A stretch of 64,000 nt of DNA from Halovivax ruber XH-70 (GCF_000328525.1 NC_019964.1:2108001-2172000); one strand, 5' to 3'. Positions 18,478-27,647 are shown, numbered from the stretch's first letter. Translations and numbers: made by a program. Notes: a model not told the origin generated them from the sequence alone.

Positions 18478-18585
18478 ACCACAGTCCACGGAGAGCGGTC
18501 ACCTACCACAGTCCACGGAGAGTGGTCACCTACCACAGTCCACGGAAAGCGGTCTCCTACCACAGTCCACGAAGAGCAGTCCACT
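18478..18585. repeat. 27-bp tandem repeat, four copies
   Basis: Units start at 18478, 18505, 18532 and 18559, with consensus accacagtccacggagagcg followed by gtcacct. The first two copies differ by one base. The array lies in the divergent spacer immediately before nhaP and spans an in-frame GTG for that gene. Confidence 0.85.
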
Positions 18586-18680
18586 GCGGCATCGGGACGG
18601 TGCTGCCATCGTTCGTGGATGTCCCGCCGCCCGACGTACGCAAGCCCACCGTAGTTCGGCGCCGACCCCCAGCATCGACT

Positions 18681-19355
18681 ATGACCGGGCGTCGCGCCGA
18701 ACCGGTGAATGCGACCACCGACGGCGGTGAGAAGCGATCGCAGGCCGACGAGACGAGCGATGCGCGCTCGACATCGCCGACCGATTGGACGACTCGCCGG
18801 CGCGTACTCCGTACCGGCGCAGTTGCGGGGCTCGCCGGACTGGCCGGCTGTACCGAGGACGTCGGGTCGGAATTGCTGCCGAACAAGAAGTGGCCGGTCG
18901 CCGAACTGACGCCGTCACTGCCCATCGAGACCAGAGCCGACCGGTTCGACGCGAGCGTCGAGGCGGCCGCCGGGGCGGAGATCAGCGACGTCGAGACGTT
19001 CGCCGACGTCGTCACGGTCCGAATTCCGCGCCTCGAATCGGTCCGCGAGGATCGAGACGTCCTGTCCGTCGCGTACGTCACGGACGTCGATCGGAGCGAG
19101 GGGATCGGCAACCACGTCGCCGCACTCGCCGGCGCCTACGCGGCACTGGTCGACACCGGGTACGACGCGTACGCGCTCGGGACGACGATCCTCGAATCGC
19201 CCGACGAACCGATCGGGAGCGCGGTCGTCTACACCGACTGGGCAAGCGCCTACAACAGGGGCCGCTACACGACGGCCGAGTTTCGCGAACTCGTCTGGAC
19301 GACCATCGAATCGACACGAGACCCGCCGACGGTCGCGGTCGAGCCGGACGAGTGA
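18681..19355 (+). CDS. Tat lipoprotein with C-terminal domain shared with the 55.5-kb gene
   Basis: 224 aa. A hydrophilic leader of about 40 residues is followed by TTRRRVLRTGAVAGLAGLAGC, a twin-Arg signal with lipobox, so it should be exported and lipid-anchored. The last 90 residues (LSVAYVTDVD, then ALAGAYAALVDTGYDA, then VVYTDWASAYNRGRYTTAEF) align with the C-terminus of the membrane protein at 55529-56218. I do not know a function for this domain. The next gene, a cation-antiporter regulator, starts 130 bp later with its own TATA box. Confidence 0.75.
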   Translation: MTGRRAEPVNATTDGGEKRSQADETSDARSTSPTDWTTRRRVLRTGAVAGLAGLAGCTEDVGSELLPNKKWPVAELTPSLPIETRADRFDASVEAAAGAEISDVETFADVVTVRIPRLESVREDRDVLSVAYVTDVDRSEGIGNHVAALAGAYAALVDTGYDAYALGTTILESPDEPIGSAVVYTDWASAYNRGRYTTAEFRELVWTTIESTRDPPTVAVEPDE

Positions 19356-19454
19356 CCGAGCGGCAGAGATGAGTCGTCGAGCGGGTCGACGACTCATCGG
19401 CCGAACGTGATGCGCGGTCGATCGAACCGATCACGGTGACGAGCGCCGACAACC

Positions 19455-19463
19455 GATTTAAGG
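19455..19463 (+). promoter_or_regulatory. TATA box of the KhtT-like gene
   Basis: gatttaagg is centred about 27 bp before the ATG at 19486, giving a leaderless transcript. Confidence 0.55.
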
Positions 19464-19485
19464 CGGTTCGTTCCCGTGTCCGAGT

Positions 19486-19977
19486 ATGGACATCTACGAG
19501 AGCGACCTGCCGGGCGTCGGGAAGAAACACGAGGTCGAACTCGAAGACGACGCTCGCCTCGTCATCATCACACACAACACAGGGAAGCGAGAGATCTACC
19601 GGAAAGAGTCGCCGGACGCCGACGGTGAGCGACTCTTCGAGCTCTCCGATCGACTCGCCAGAACGGTCGGGACGATCCTCGAGGGCGCGTACTTCCAGCC
19701 GGTCGAGACCGAACAGGTCGAGACGCTGCTCTCGGACGAGACGCTCATCGAGTGGTACAACGTCGACGACGGGGCCGAGCTGGTAGGCCAATCGCTCGCC
19801 GACGCGAACGTCCGCGAACGGACCGGCGTGTCGGTCGTCGCGATCCAGCGCGGCGACGACGTGCTCTCACCGCCCGAGCCGACCGACGTCATCCAGACCG
19901 GCGACACGGTCGTCATCGTTGGCGCCCGGGAGGATTGCCAGACGTTCGAATCGTTGGTCTCGGGGGACGACGCCTGA
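19486..19977 (+). CDS. TrkA-C domain regulatory subunit of K+/H+ antiporter (KhtT-like)
   Basis: 163 aa. The N-terminal 80 residues are a small alpha/beta region (MDIYESDLPGVGKKHEVEL). The C-terminal part (about 90-158) is a RCK_C/TrkA-C ligand-binding domain (ELVGQSLADANVRERTGVSVVAI, then PTDVIQTGDTVVIVG). This architecture matches KhtT, the soluble partner of the CPA2 antiporter KhtU. The transporter gene follows 101 bp downstream on the same strand, supporting that pairing. The domain likely binds a nucleotide or cation signal. Confidence 0.88.
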   Translation: MDIYESDLPGVGKKHEVELEDDARLVIITHNTGKREIYRKESPDADGERLFELSDRLARTVGTILEGAYFQPVETEQVETLLSDETLIEWYNVDDGAELVGQSLADANVRERTGVSVVAIQRGDDVLSPPEPTDVIQTGDTVVIVGAREDCQTFESLVSGDDA

Positions 19978-20078
19978 GGTGATGCGATGAGGCCACACCG
20001 TCTACCGGCCGAGAGCCGCGTTGGACGACCCGAGAGCCGCGTGGCGGCGAGCGATGCCGCGCCGCAGGAGGGCCGACC

Positions 20079-21344
20079 GTGGCCGAGGTAACGCTCTTCC
20101 AGGTCGGGGTGCTGTTCGCCGCGGCGGCGGTCGCCGGCGTCGCCGCCGACCGGATCGGCCAGTCGGTAATCCCGCTTTACATTCTCGTCGGAATGGCCCT
20201 CGGCCCGTTCGTGCTGGGGCGGCTTCCCGACGTCCTCCCACCGCTCGAGGTCGCCGGAATGGACGTCGTCGGGTCCGTGAGTGCGATCGCCGTCGACGGC
20301 ACGACCGGCTTCGTCGTGCTCGGGGCCGAGATCGGGATCGTCCTCCTGCTGTTCTTCCTCGGGCTGGAGTTCAACATCGAGCGGCTGCTCGAATCCCGAC
20401 AGCGGATCGGCGCGGCGGGGACGATCGACCTGGCCAACTTCGTCGTCGGCTTCGGCCTCGGCTGGGTCCTGTTCGGCGGCGTGCTGGCAGCCGTTTTCGT
20501 CGCCGGGATCGTCTACATCTCCTCGTCGGCGATCATCACGAAGTCGCTGCTCGACCTCGGCTGGATCGCCAACGACGAGGCCGACCCGATCCTGGGTATC
20601 CTGGTCTACGAGGATCTCTTCATCGCGATCTACCTGGCGATCATCACGGCGATCGCGACGGGAAGCGGCGGCGTCTCGGAGGCGCTCACCTCGGTCGCCG
20701 TCGGGATGGGGTTCATCGTCGCCCTCCTCGCGCTGGTGACCCTCGGAGAGCCCATCTTCGACCGGCTGCTCGCGGGCGCCTCCCACGAGTTCACCGTCAT
20801 CCGGACGCTCGGACTGACGGTGTTGATCGCCGGCGTGGCACTCTCACTCGGCGTCAGCGAGGCCGTCGCGGCCTTCTTCGTCGGGATGGGATTCGCCTCG
20901 ACCGACCACGTCCACGATCTGGAGCGACTGCTCGAACCCGTTCGCGACACCTTCGCCGCCCTGTTCTTCCTCTGGATCGGCCTGCTCACCGATCCGGCCT
21001 CGTTCGGACCCGTCGTCGGGCTGATCGCGATCGCGGTCGTCGTCACGACGGCCTCGAAGCTCGTCACGGCCTACTGGGGTGGCCGGGTCTACGATCTCTC
21101 TGAGCGGCGGTCCGTCCGCGTCGCACTCGGGATGACGACCCGCGGCGAGTTCTCCCTCATTATCGCGAGTATCGCACTCACCGCGGGCGCCAACGGCGTC
21201 GTCCCCGCCGGCGTCGCCGACGAACTCTACGCCCTCGCCGTCGGTTACGTCCTCGCGATGAGCATCCTCGGCACGACGCTCATGGGCTACGCCGATCGGA
21301 TCGAGGGGATCGTCGTCCCGCGACTCGAGGCGAGATCGACCTGA
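20079..21344 (+). CDS. CPA2-family K+(Na+)/H+ antiporter (KhtU/KefB-like)
   Basis: 421 aa, GTG start (GTGGCCGAGG). About 12 membrane segments with the CPA2 pattern: IPLYILVGMALGPFVLG early, GAEIGIVLLLFFLGLEFN, GLGWVLFGGVLAAVF, and a late RGEFSLIIASIAL. It should move K+ or Na+ out against H+ in. There is no fused RCK domain; the separate TrkA-C protein just upstream probably supplies regulation. Together they look like a KhtTU system that adjusts internal K+ or pH. Confidence 0.9.
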   Translation: MAEVTLFQVGVLFAAAAVAGVAADRIGQSVIPLYILVGMALGPFVLGRLPDVLPPLEVAGMDVVGSVSAIAVDGTTGFVVLGAEIGIVLLLFFLGLEFNIERLLESRQRIGAAGTIDLANFVVGFGLGWVLFGGVLAAVFVAGIVYISSSAIITKSLLDLGWIANDEADPILGILVYEDLFIAIYLAIITAIATGSGGVSEALTSVAVGMGFIVALLALVTLGEPIFDRLLAGASHEFTVIRTLGLTVLIAGVALSLGVSEAVAAFFVGMGFASTDHVHDLERLLEPVRDTFAALFFLWIGLLTDPASFGPVVGLIAIAVVVTTASKLVTAYWGGRVYDLSERRSVRVALGMTTRGEFSLIIASIALTAGANGVVPAGVADELYALAVGYVLAMSILGTTLMGYADRIEGIVVPRLEARST

Positions 21345-21443
21345 AATCGATCGACAGCGTCGCGTCGAACGGTCCGAGGTGCGTCCACCGTCGGTCGAGC
21401 GGTCCTCAGAACGCTTAAGGTGGGTCGCTAGTAGCCATTGAGC

Positions 21444-21527
21444 ATGAACCCGACTGTCCAAATCGTACGCGAGTCGCAACGTCCCCCACCGATCGGTGGC
21501 GACACAGCTGCGGTCGAGGCCTCCTGA
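21444..21527 (+). CDS. Possible 27-codon leader ORF before the APC transporter
   Basis: ATG to TGA, product MNPTVQIVRESQRPPPIGGD plus seven residues. A TATA-like cttaagg at about 21413-21419 places transcription start near 21440, so this ATG would be the first codon of a leaderless mRNA. The stop precedes the transporter ATG by only 3 bp, which would allow reinitiation or coupling. It has no recognisable domain and may simply be 5' leader. Confidence 0.35.
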   Translation: MNPTVQIVRESQRPPPIGGDTAAVEAS

Positions 21528-21530
21528 CCG

Positions 21531-23912
21531 ATGAGCGACGAGGAACTCGCCAAGGACCTCGGGCTGGTCTCGGCGATGATGATCGGGATTGGGACGATGA
21601 TGGGAGCCGGTATTTTCGTCCTCCCCGGGATCGCGTCACGGGAGGCGGGCCCGATCGTCGTCGTCTCGTTCGTCATCGGTGGCGCCATCGCCATGATCAA
21701 CGCACTCGCCGTGAGCGAACTCGGGACGGCGATGCCGAAAGCCGGAGGCGGGTACTACTACATTAATCGAGGACTCGGGCCCATGTTCGGGTCGATCTCC
21801 GGTATGGGCGACTGGATGGGGCTCGCCTTCGCCTCGGCGTTTTACTGCATCGGTTTCGGTGGCTACCTCACCGGCATGCTCGAGGGAACGGCCGCCGAAC
21901 TCCCCTCGCTCTCGCTCGGGACGTTCTCACTCCCATCGGTGCCACTCCCCGAAGTATCGCTCTTCGGGGCCGAATTCCTCGGGACAACCCTGCTCGGCGG
22001 AACGACGACGCTCGGCGTCTCCGACATCCAGATCGGGGCGCTGCTCGCCGGCGTGGTGTTCGTCGGCGTCAACTACATCGGTGCGAAGGAAACCGGCGGT
22101 ATCCAGACGATCATCGTCTCCGCGTTGCTGTTGATTTTGACTGTCTTCGCCGCCGCCGGGTTCTTCGAGTTCGAGTGGGCGACACTGCTAGACGAAGGCG
22201 GCGTCGCACCGACGGACCAGGGATACGGCGCGATCCTCCCGGGAACGGCACTGGTCTTCGTCTCGTTCCTCGGCTACGCGAAGATCGCGACCGTCGCGGA
22301 AGAGCTGAAGAATCCGGGGCGGAATCTCCCCCTGGCCGTGATCGGCAGCGTCGCGATCGTCACGGTGTTCTACGCAATCTTGGTCAGTATCATGGTCGGA
22401 ATCGTCCCCTGGAACGAACTGGACACTGAGACGCCGGTCTCACAGGTGGCCGAACTCAGCTTCGCCGGCATCCCCCTCCTCGAACTGGTCGGCGTCGGCG
22501 CCATCTCGGTGGCGGCGCTGCTCGCGACGGCCTCCTCGGCGAACGCCTCCATCCTCGCCTCGGCGCGTATCAACTTCGCGATGGGGCGCGACAAACTGAT
22601 CTCGGACGAACTCAACGAGATTCACCCGCGATACGCGACGCCGTATCGCTCGATCGCGCTGACTGGTGGCCTCATCATCCTCTTCATCGTGGCGCTCGGG
22701 CAGGATCTCAAGATCCTCTCGAACGCCGCGAGCGTCCTCCACCTCATCGTCTACGCCCTGATGAACGTCGCCTTGATCACGTTTCGCGAGGCCGACGTGC
22801 CGGAGTACGACCCGGACTTTCGCGTTCCCTTCTACCCGATCACGCCAATCCTGGGAGCGCTCTTTTCTTTCGGGTTGATCTACTTCATGGACGGTATCGT
22901 CATCGCACTGAGCATGGCGTTCGTCGTCGGGTCGATCGCCTGGTACTGGTTCTACGCACGAAAACACACGAAGGTCCAGGGCGTTCTCAGCGAACACATC
23001 CTCGATCGGTCGGAGGAGATGCCCGACGCCGCCGTCTCCGCAGCCGAAGTCGCGGCTCCGGACGAAGTGGTTCCCGACCGTGTGATGGTCCCACTCTCGA
23101 ACCCCCGAACCGAAGGGGCGCTGATGGAACTCGGGAGCGAGTTGGCCGCGGACCGTGACGGCATCGTCCACGCCGTCCACATCGTCAAGGTGCCGGATCA
23201 GACGCCGCTCGATCGCGGCGCAGCCGTGACCGATCGCATCGACGCCGAGTCACAGCGACTGCTCGATCAGGCTCGCGAGAGCGTCTCCCGATCCGACGTC
23301 GAGATCGAAACGACGACGGTCGTCTCGCATCGGCCATTCGAGGCGATCTTCGACGCGGCCAACCGACACGACGCTGACGCGGTCGTCATGGGCTGGGGAG
23401 ACGATCGACCGTGGGCGGCCGGACGAGCCGAACGGCCGCTGGACGAGCTCACGCACGATCTGCCGTGTGATTTCCTCGTCCTGAACGAGCGGGAGTTCGA
23501 CACCTCGCGCATCCTGCTGCCGACCGCGGGTGGCCCGGACTCGGATTTGAGTGCGGACGTCGCCCGCACCTTACAGCGGACGAACGACGCGGACGTCGAA
23601 CTGCTCTACGTCGTCGACGATCCGTCCGAACGAGACGAGGGGGAGGCGTTCCTCTCGGCGTGGGCCGAAGAACACGGGCTTTCCGACGCCGGCCGCACGA
23701 TCGACACTTCGGGCGACGTGGAGGAAGCGATCCGACGCGAATCGAGCGATCGAACCCTCCTGCTCATCGGAGCGACCGAGCGCGGACTGCTCTCCAGACT
23801 CGTCGATCGGTCACTCGTCTACGACGTCGTCGACGAGGTCGAGTGTTCGGTCTTGCTGGCCGAACGGCCGACGAAACGCTCGCTCTTCGAACGGCTCTTC
23901 GGCCGGTCGTAG
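21531..23912 (+). CDS. APC-family amino acid transporter fused to two Usp domains
   Basis: 793 aa. Residues about 10-480 form the APC permease: LVSAMMIGIGTMMGAGIFVL, the consensus first helix with the GIG/GAGIF substrate motif, then around 12 membrane segments. The C-terminal 290 residues are cytoplasmic and contain two tandem UspA-like domains (first from about 517 at VPDRVMVPLSNPRTEG, second from about 660 at SRILLPTAGGPDSD). Such APC-Usp fusions occur widely in haloarchaea; the Usp part probably senses ATP/ADP or stress and gates transport. The substrate cannot be told from sequence. Confidence 0.9.
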   Translation: MSDEELAKDLGLVSAMMIGIGTMMGAGIFVLPGIASREAGPIVVVSFVIGGAIAMINALAVSELGTAMPKAGGGYYYINRGLGPMFGSISGMGDWMGLAFASAFYCIGFGGYLTGMLEGTAAELPSLSLGTFSLPSVPLPEVSLFGAEFLGTTLLGGTTTLGVSDIQIGALLAGVVFVGVNYIGAKETGGIQTIIVSALLLILTVFAAAGFFEFEWATLLDEGGVAPTDQGYGAILPGTALVFVSFLGYAKIATVAEELKNPGRNLPLAVIGSVAIVTVFYAILVSIMVGIVPWNELDTETPVSQVAELSFAGIPLLELVGVGAISVAALLATASSANASILASARINFAMGRDKLISDELNEIHPRYATPYRSIALTGGLIILFIVALGQDLKILSNAASVLHLIVYALMNVALITFREADVPEYDPDFRVPFYPITPILGALFSFGLIYFMDGIVIALSMAFVVGSIAWYWFYARKHTKVQGVLSEHILDRSEEMPDAAVSAAEVAAPDEVVPDRVMVPLSNPRTEGALMELGSELAADRDGIVHAVHIVKVPDQTPLDRGAAVTDRIDAESQRLLDQARESVSRSDVEIETTTVVSHRPFEAIFDAANRHDADAVVMGWGDDRPWAAGRAERPLDELTHDLPCDFLVLNEREFDTSRILLPTAGGPDSDLSADVARTLQRTNDADVELLYVVDDPSERDEGEAFLSAWAEEHGLSDAGRTIDTSGDVEEAIRRESSDRTLLLIGATERGLLSRLVDRSLVYDVVDEVECSVLLAERPTKRSLFERLFGRS

Positions 23913-23947
23913 TCGCGCCCTGTCACTGACAGATTCGCCGTCGCGGA

Positions 23948-24367
23948 TTACTCGGCCGGTTTTGGCAGTGAGACGACCGGAATCGACGGGTCAGTCACGA
24001 TCCGAGTGGAGACGTCTCCCGCGAGCAGGCGGGCGATCCGACTCCCCCCACGTGCACGGAACGCGACGGCGTCCGCGTCGACGTCGGCGGCGGCCTCGAA
24101 GATCGTCTCTGCCACGTCAGTTCCGTAGTATCGGTCCGTATCGACCTGAACCCGATCGCCGAGTGTCGTCTCCACGTCGTCCAGAATGTCCTCCGAGTCT
24201 TCCTCTCGTTTGCCAAGCGGAGCCTTGTCGATGCCGCCACCGGCTTTCTCGATGACGTGGACGGCTGTTACCCGCTCGACGTCGTCGAGGTAGCCCGAGA
24301 GCGCGTGACAGGTCACGTCCGCGTCGGCCTCGGAGGCGACCGGAACCAGCAGGTGTCGAAAGTGCAT
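23948..24367 (-). CDS. Universal stress protein (UspA family)
   Basis: 139 aa. HFRHLLVPVASEADADVTC at the N-terminus, VERVTAVHVIEKAGGG and the late FRARGGSRIARLLAGDVSTRI segment match a Usp fold, the last being a variant of the ATP-binding GS motif. It lies 35 bp from the end of the APC-Usp gene on the opposite strand and next to trkH, as Usp genes often are beside haloarchaeal transporters. The ATG at 24367 is chosen because it starts the first beta strand. Confidence 0.88.
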   Translation of the reverse strand: MHFRHLLVPVASEADADVTCHALSGYLDDVERVTAVHVIEKAGGGIDKAPLGKREEDSEDILDDVETTLGDRVQVDTDRYYGTDVAETIFEAAADVDADAVAFRARGGSRIARLLAGDVSTRIVTDPSIPVVSLPKPAE

Positions 24368-24439
24368 AGTGATGAACGGCGGTTCGTCGGGCCGCGGCAA
24401 AAGGATTGGTACCGGCGGGCGGTCGGGTTCGGCCGGTCT

Positions 24440-24527
24440 CGAAGCGTCGTTGCAGCCGTTCCGAAGTGTCGTTACAGCCGTCCCGAATCGTCGTAATATC
24501 CGCCCTGAAGCGCCGATTCGGCCGGTT
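24440..24527. repeat. 22-bp degenerate tandem repeat, four copies
   Basis: Units begin at 24440, 24462, 24484 and 24506. The first two are cgaagcgtcgttgcagccgt-like and later copies are more diverged. It fills the spacer between the Usp gene and the 3' end of trkH. Confidence 0.7.
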
Positions 24528-24536
24528 CAGCGCGGC

Positions 24537-26066
24537 TCAGGACTTCCAGAAGGCCGGCAACAGCAAGACGAGGACGGGGACGAACTCGATCCGGCCGATC
24601 CACATCATGACGACCATGACGAACCGGGTCGACGTCGGGAACACCGCGTAGTTGTCCATCGGGCCGGCTTCGCCGAACGCGGGGCCGATGTTGAGCGCGA
24701 TCGACGCGGCCGCCCCCAGCGCGTCGAACTCGGAGACCGCCCGGCCGGCGAGCGAGGCGTCGGTCACGACGAAAACCGTGAGCCCGAAGAAGATCAGGAG
24801 GGCGAGCATCACGTACGAGAAGATGTCGCCGATCGTCTCCTCGTCGACGACCGAGTCCCCGAGCCGGATCGGACGGACCGCCTGCGGGTGAATAGAGAGA
24901 AACAGGTTCCGGTACAGCCCCTTCAGGATGACCAGCCAGCGCAACGTCTTGATCGAACAGGTCGTCGAGCCGGCCATCCCGCCGACGAACATGCTCAGAA
25001 AGAGGACGTGCTGGGCGCCGGGACCCCACGTCGTGTAGTCGAACGACGCGTACCCGGTGGTCGTGATCATCGAGACGACGTTGAACAGCCCGTGTCTGAC
25101 GGAGGCCTCGACAGACTCGATGTGCCCCGGATCCACGACGAGCACGCCGATCACGAGCGACGAGGCAAATGCGACGACTCCCAGGTAGAAACGGAGTTCT
25201 TCAGACTGGCGAGGGCGATCGAAGTCGCCGTGAACGAGATACCACAGCAGGATGAAGTTCGTCGCCCCGAGGAGCATGACTGGAATCAGAACCCACTGGA
25301 CGATAGGAGCGAACGCCGCGATGCTCTCGGCCTCTGGCGAGAATCCGGCCGTCGAGACGCTCGTAAGCGCGTGGGCGACCGCGTTGAAGAGCGTCATTTC
25401 GTCGGCGAGGCCGACGACGTTCAGCCCGTACAGGACGGCGATCGTCACGAGCGTCAATCCGACGTACAACCCCCAGATGATCCGCGCCGTCTGCTCGATC
25501 TCCGGGGTCAGTTTGTTCACGCTCCGTGTCTGCGTCTCGGTCTCCATCAGCTGGGCACCACCGACCATCAGGTTCGAGAGGAGGCCGATCGCGACGATCA
25601 GGATGCCGAGCCCGCCGAGCCACTGGAGGAGCTGACGCCAGAGGAGGATGGCCCGGGACTGGTGCTCGAAATCCCACCCGCTCATGATCGTCGCTCCGGT
25701 CGTGGTCAACCCGCTCATGCTTTCGAAGAGCGCGTTTATCGGACCGTCGACCGGCCCCGCGAACGCTGACTGCGAGGGCGCACCCTGGCCCACCAGAATG
25801 AACGGAATCGCGCCGATCAACGCCACGCCGAGCCAGGTCGACGCGACGATGAGGAGACCTTCTCTGTGTTCTAGCTCCCGGACATCGGACAATTGCTCCA
25901 ACGCGAGGCCGAGGACGACCGTCACGGCGACGGAGACGGCGAAGGGGACGACGTCCGCGCCGTCGTAGAGGGCAAGCGCGAGCGGCGCCAGAAGCGGGAC
26001 GGCCAGCCACTTGAGGACCGTCCCGGTCAAGCTCGCGCTCGACCGCCAGTCGACGCGGATGGACAT
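24537..26066 (-). CDS. trkH: TrkH-type K+ uptake channel subunit (first copy)
   Basis: 509 aa. A membrane K+ translocating subunit with four M1-P-M2 repeats. The selectivity loops are visible as FESMSGLTTTGATIMSG, TSVSTAGFSPEAESI, SMITTTGYASFDYTT and LNIGPAFGEAGPMD, each with the central Gly. WRQLLQWLGGLGILI after the first loop is a TrkH hallmark. It has no adjacent trkA on its own strand; the trkA just across the divergent spacer may serve both TrkH proteins. The ATG at 26066 is chosen; codons further upstream are not hydrophobic and lie in the spacer. Confidence 0.95.
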   Translation of the reverse strand: MSIRVDWRSSASLTGTVLKWLAVPLLAPLALALYDGADVVPFAVSVAVTVVLGLALEQLSDVRELEHREGLLIVASTWLGVALIGAIPFILVGQGAPSQSAFAGPVDGPINALFESMSGLTTTGATIMSGWDFEHQSRAILLWRQLLQWLGGLGILIVAIGLLSNLMVGGAQLMETETQTRSVNKLTPEIEQTARIIWGLYVGLTLVTIAVLYGLNVVGLADEMTLFNAVAHALTSVSTAGFSPEAESIAAFAPIVQWVLIPVMLLGATNFILLWYLVHGDFDRPRQSEELRFYLGVVAFASSLVIGVLVVDPGHIESVEASVRHGLFNVVSMITTTGYASFDYTTWGPGAQHVLFLSMFVGGMAGSTTCSIKTLRWLVILKGLYRNLFLSIHPQAVRPIRLGDSVVDEETIGDIFSYVMLALLIFFGLTVFVVTDASLAGRAVSEFDALGAAASIALNIGPAFGEAGPMDNYAVFPTSTRFVMVVMMWIGRIEFVPVLVLLLPAFWKS

Positions 26067-26102
26067 TGCGTACCCCCTGCTGGGGCAGGTGGGGCAATAA
26101 TG

Positions 26103-26146
26103 GATTCGGAACGGAAGTCTGCGTGATTCGGAACGGGAATCTGCGG
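26103..26146. repeat. 22-bp tandem duplication
   Basis: Two adjacent units starting at 26103 and 26125, both gattcggaacgg followed by related 10-mers, in the divergent spacer between trkH and trkA. Confidence 0.65.
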
Positions 26147-26261
26147 CCGACCCCGACGGAGAGTCGAGGCAATCCCATTGCAAACGTGAATGCCCGATAG
26201 CCGATAACAGGCGTTCTGACCGGCGTTCAGTCCGAACAAAGTCGTATCCGGATGGCGGAAC

Positions 26262-26269
26262 GTATATGA
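26262..26269 (+). promoter_or_regulatory. TATA box of trkA-trkH operon
   Basis: gtatatga lies about 26 bp before an ATG at 26293 and 47 bp before the trkA GTG at 26313. The predicted transcript start therefore falls near that out-of-frame ATG. Confidence 0.5.
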
Positions 26270-26312
26270 TAGTGGCTCGGCAATCGCCGCCAATGAACGA
26301 CGGTGACCGATC

Positions 26313-27647
26313 GTGCGCGTCGTGATCGTCGGGGCCGGTGCGGTCGGCCGGACGATCGCCGAGAACCTGGCCGACGGTCACGACGTGATCGTCGTCGATC
26401 AGGACGAGGATCTCGTCGAGGAGCTAACTTACGAGCTCGACGTGCTCGCCATCGCCGGCGACGGCACCGAGATCAGCACGCTCCGCGAAGCCGAGATCGA
26501 CGAAGCGGACATCGTCATCGCGTCGACGGACGACGACGAGACGAACGTCGTGATCTGCGGCGCGACGAAGACGGAGAGCGAGGCCTTTACCATCGCCCGC
26601 GTCCGACGCCGGACCTTGCTCGAAACCTGGCAAGGATCCGAGGGCGCCTTCGGCGTCGACTTCATGGTCTGTACAGACCTCCTGACGGCGCAAGCGATCT
26701 TTCGCGTCGCCGGGCTCCCCGCCGCACGGGACGTCGACATGTTCGCTGGTGGGCTCGTCCGGATGGCCGAGTTCGAGATCCGCGAGGGGAGTCCCGTCGC
26801 GGGCCAGACCGTCAAGGAGGCCGACCGCTACGACTCGCTGACGTTCGCCGCCGTCTTCCGGGACGACGAGATGCTCGTCGCCAAAGGAGAGACCGTCATG
26901 TGCGAGGGCGACCGCCTCGTGGTCATCGGCAGTCCCGAGTCCATCACGAAGTTCGCCGGCGAGGTCGCGTGCATCGAGGACAACGGCACCAAGGAGGTCG
27001 TCGTCGTCGGCGCGAGCGAGATCGGGTTCCAGGCCGCCCGCGAGTTCGAAGAGCACGGGCACGAACTCCGGCTGATCGAGCAGGACCCGGATCGGGCGCG
27101 AGAGGCCGCCGAACGACTGCCGAACACGATGGTGCTCCAGAGCGACGCCACCGACACCGACTTTCTCCTGCGCGAGCACATCGACGAGGCCGACGTCCTC
27201 GTCGCCGCCCTCGACAGCGACGAGAAGAACTTACTCGCCGCCTTGCTCGCCCACCGCGTCGGCGTCGAACGGACAGTCGCGGTCATCGAGAACGTCGAGT
27301 ACGCCGCCCTGTTCGAGACGGTCGGCGTCGATGTCGTGATCAACCCGCGCGAGGAGACCGCCGAAGAGATCGTCCGCTTTACGCGTGCAGCGCGCACGGA
27401 GAAGGTCGCGATGCTCGAACACGACCGCGCGGAGGTCATCGAGATCGAGGTCGGACCCGGCAGCACGCTCACCGGCAAACCGATCGCCGAAGCGACGCAG
27501 GACCTGCCCGAGGGAGTCGTCATCGGCGCCATCTCCCGCGGCGGCGACCTGATCACGCCGCGCGGGACGACGGTCGTTCGGCCCGGCGATCACGTCGTCG
27601 TGTTCGTCGACGCCGCAGTACTTGACGAGGTAATCGAACTCCTATAG
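26313..27647 (+). CDS. trkA: TrkA, regulatory RCK protein of K+ uptake
   Basis: 444 aa, GTG start. Two RCK units: a Rossmann TrkA-N domain beginning VVIVGAGAVGRTIAENLADG, a TrkA-C domain (about 140-215), a second TrkA-N with VVVVGASEIGFQAAREFEEHG (near 228) and a final TrkA-C ending in GDHVVVFVDAAVLDEV. It binds NAD(H)/ATP and gates TrkH. Its stop TAG is immediately followed by the ATG of a trkH, so the two are translationally linked. Confidence 0.95.
   Translation: MRVVIVGAGAVGRTIAENLADGHDVIVVDQDEDLVEELTYELDVLAIAGDGTEISTLREAEIDEADIVIASTDDDETNVVICGATKTESEAFTIARVRRRTLLETWQGSEGAFGVDFMVCTDLLTAQAIFRVAGLPAARDVDMFAGGLVRMAEFEIREGSPVAGQTVKEADRYDSLTFAAVFRDDEMLVAKGETVMCEGDRLVVIGSPESITKFAGEVACIEDNGTKEVVVVGASEIGFQAAREFEEHGHELRLIEQDPDRAREAAERLPNTMVLQSDATDTDFLLREHIDEADVLVAALDSDEKNLLAALLAHRVGVERTVAVIENVEYAALFETVGVDVVINPREETAEEIVRFTRAARTEKVAMLEHDRAEVIEIEVGPGSTLTGKPIAEATQDLPEGVVIGAISRGGDLITPRGTTVVRPGDHVVVFVDAAVLDEVIELL

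Noticed and set aside
26303-27625. 440-aa Arg-rich open frame inside trkA
   Set aside because: Shadow frame of trkA; its composition is almost all Arg, Asp and Gly and matches no family.
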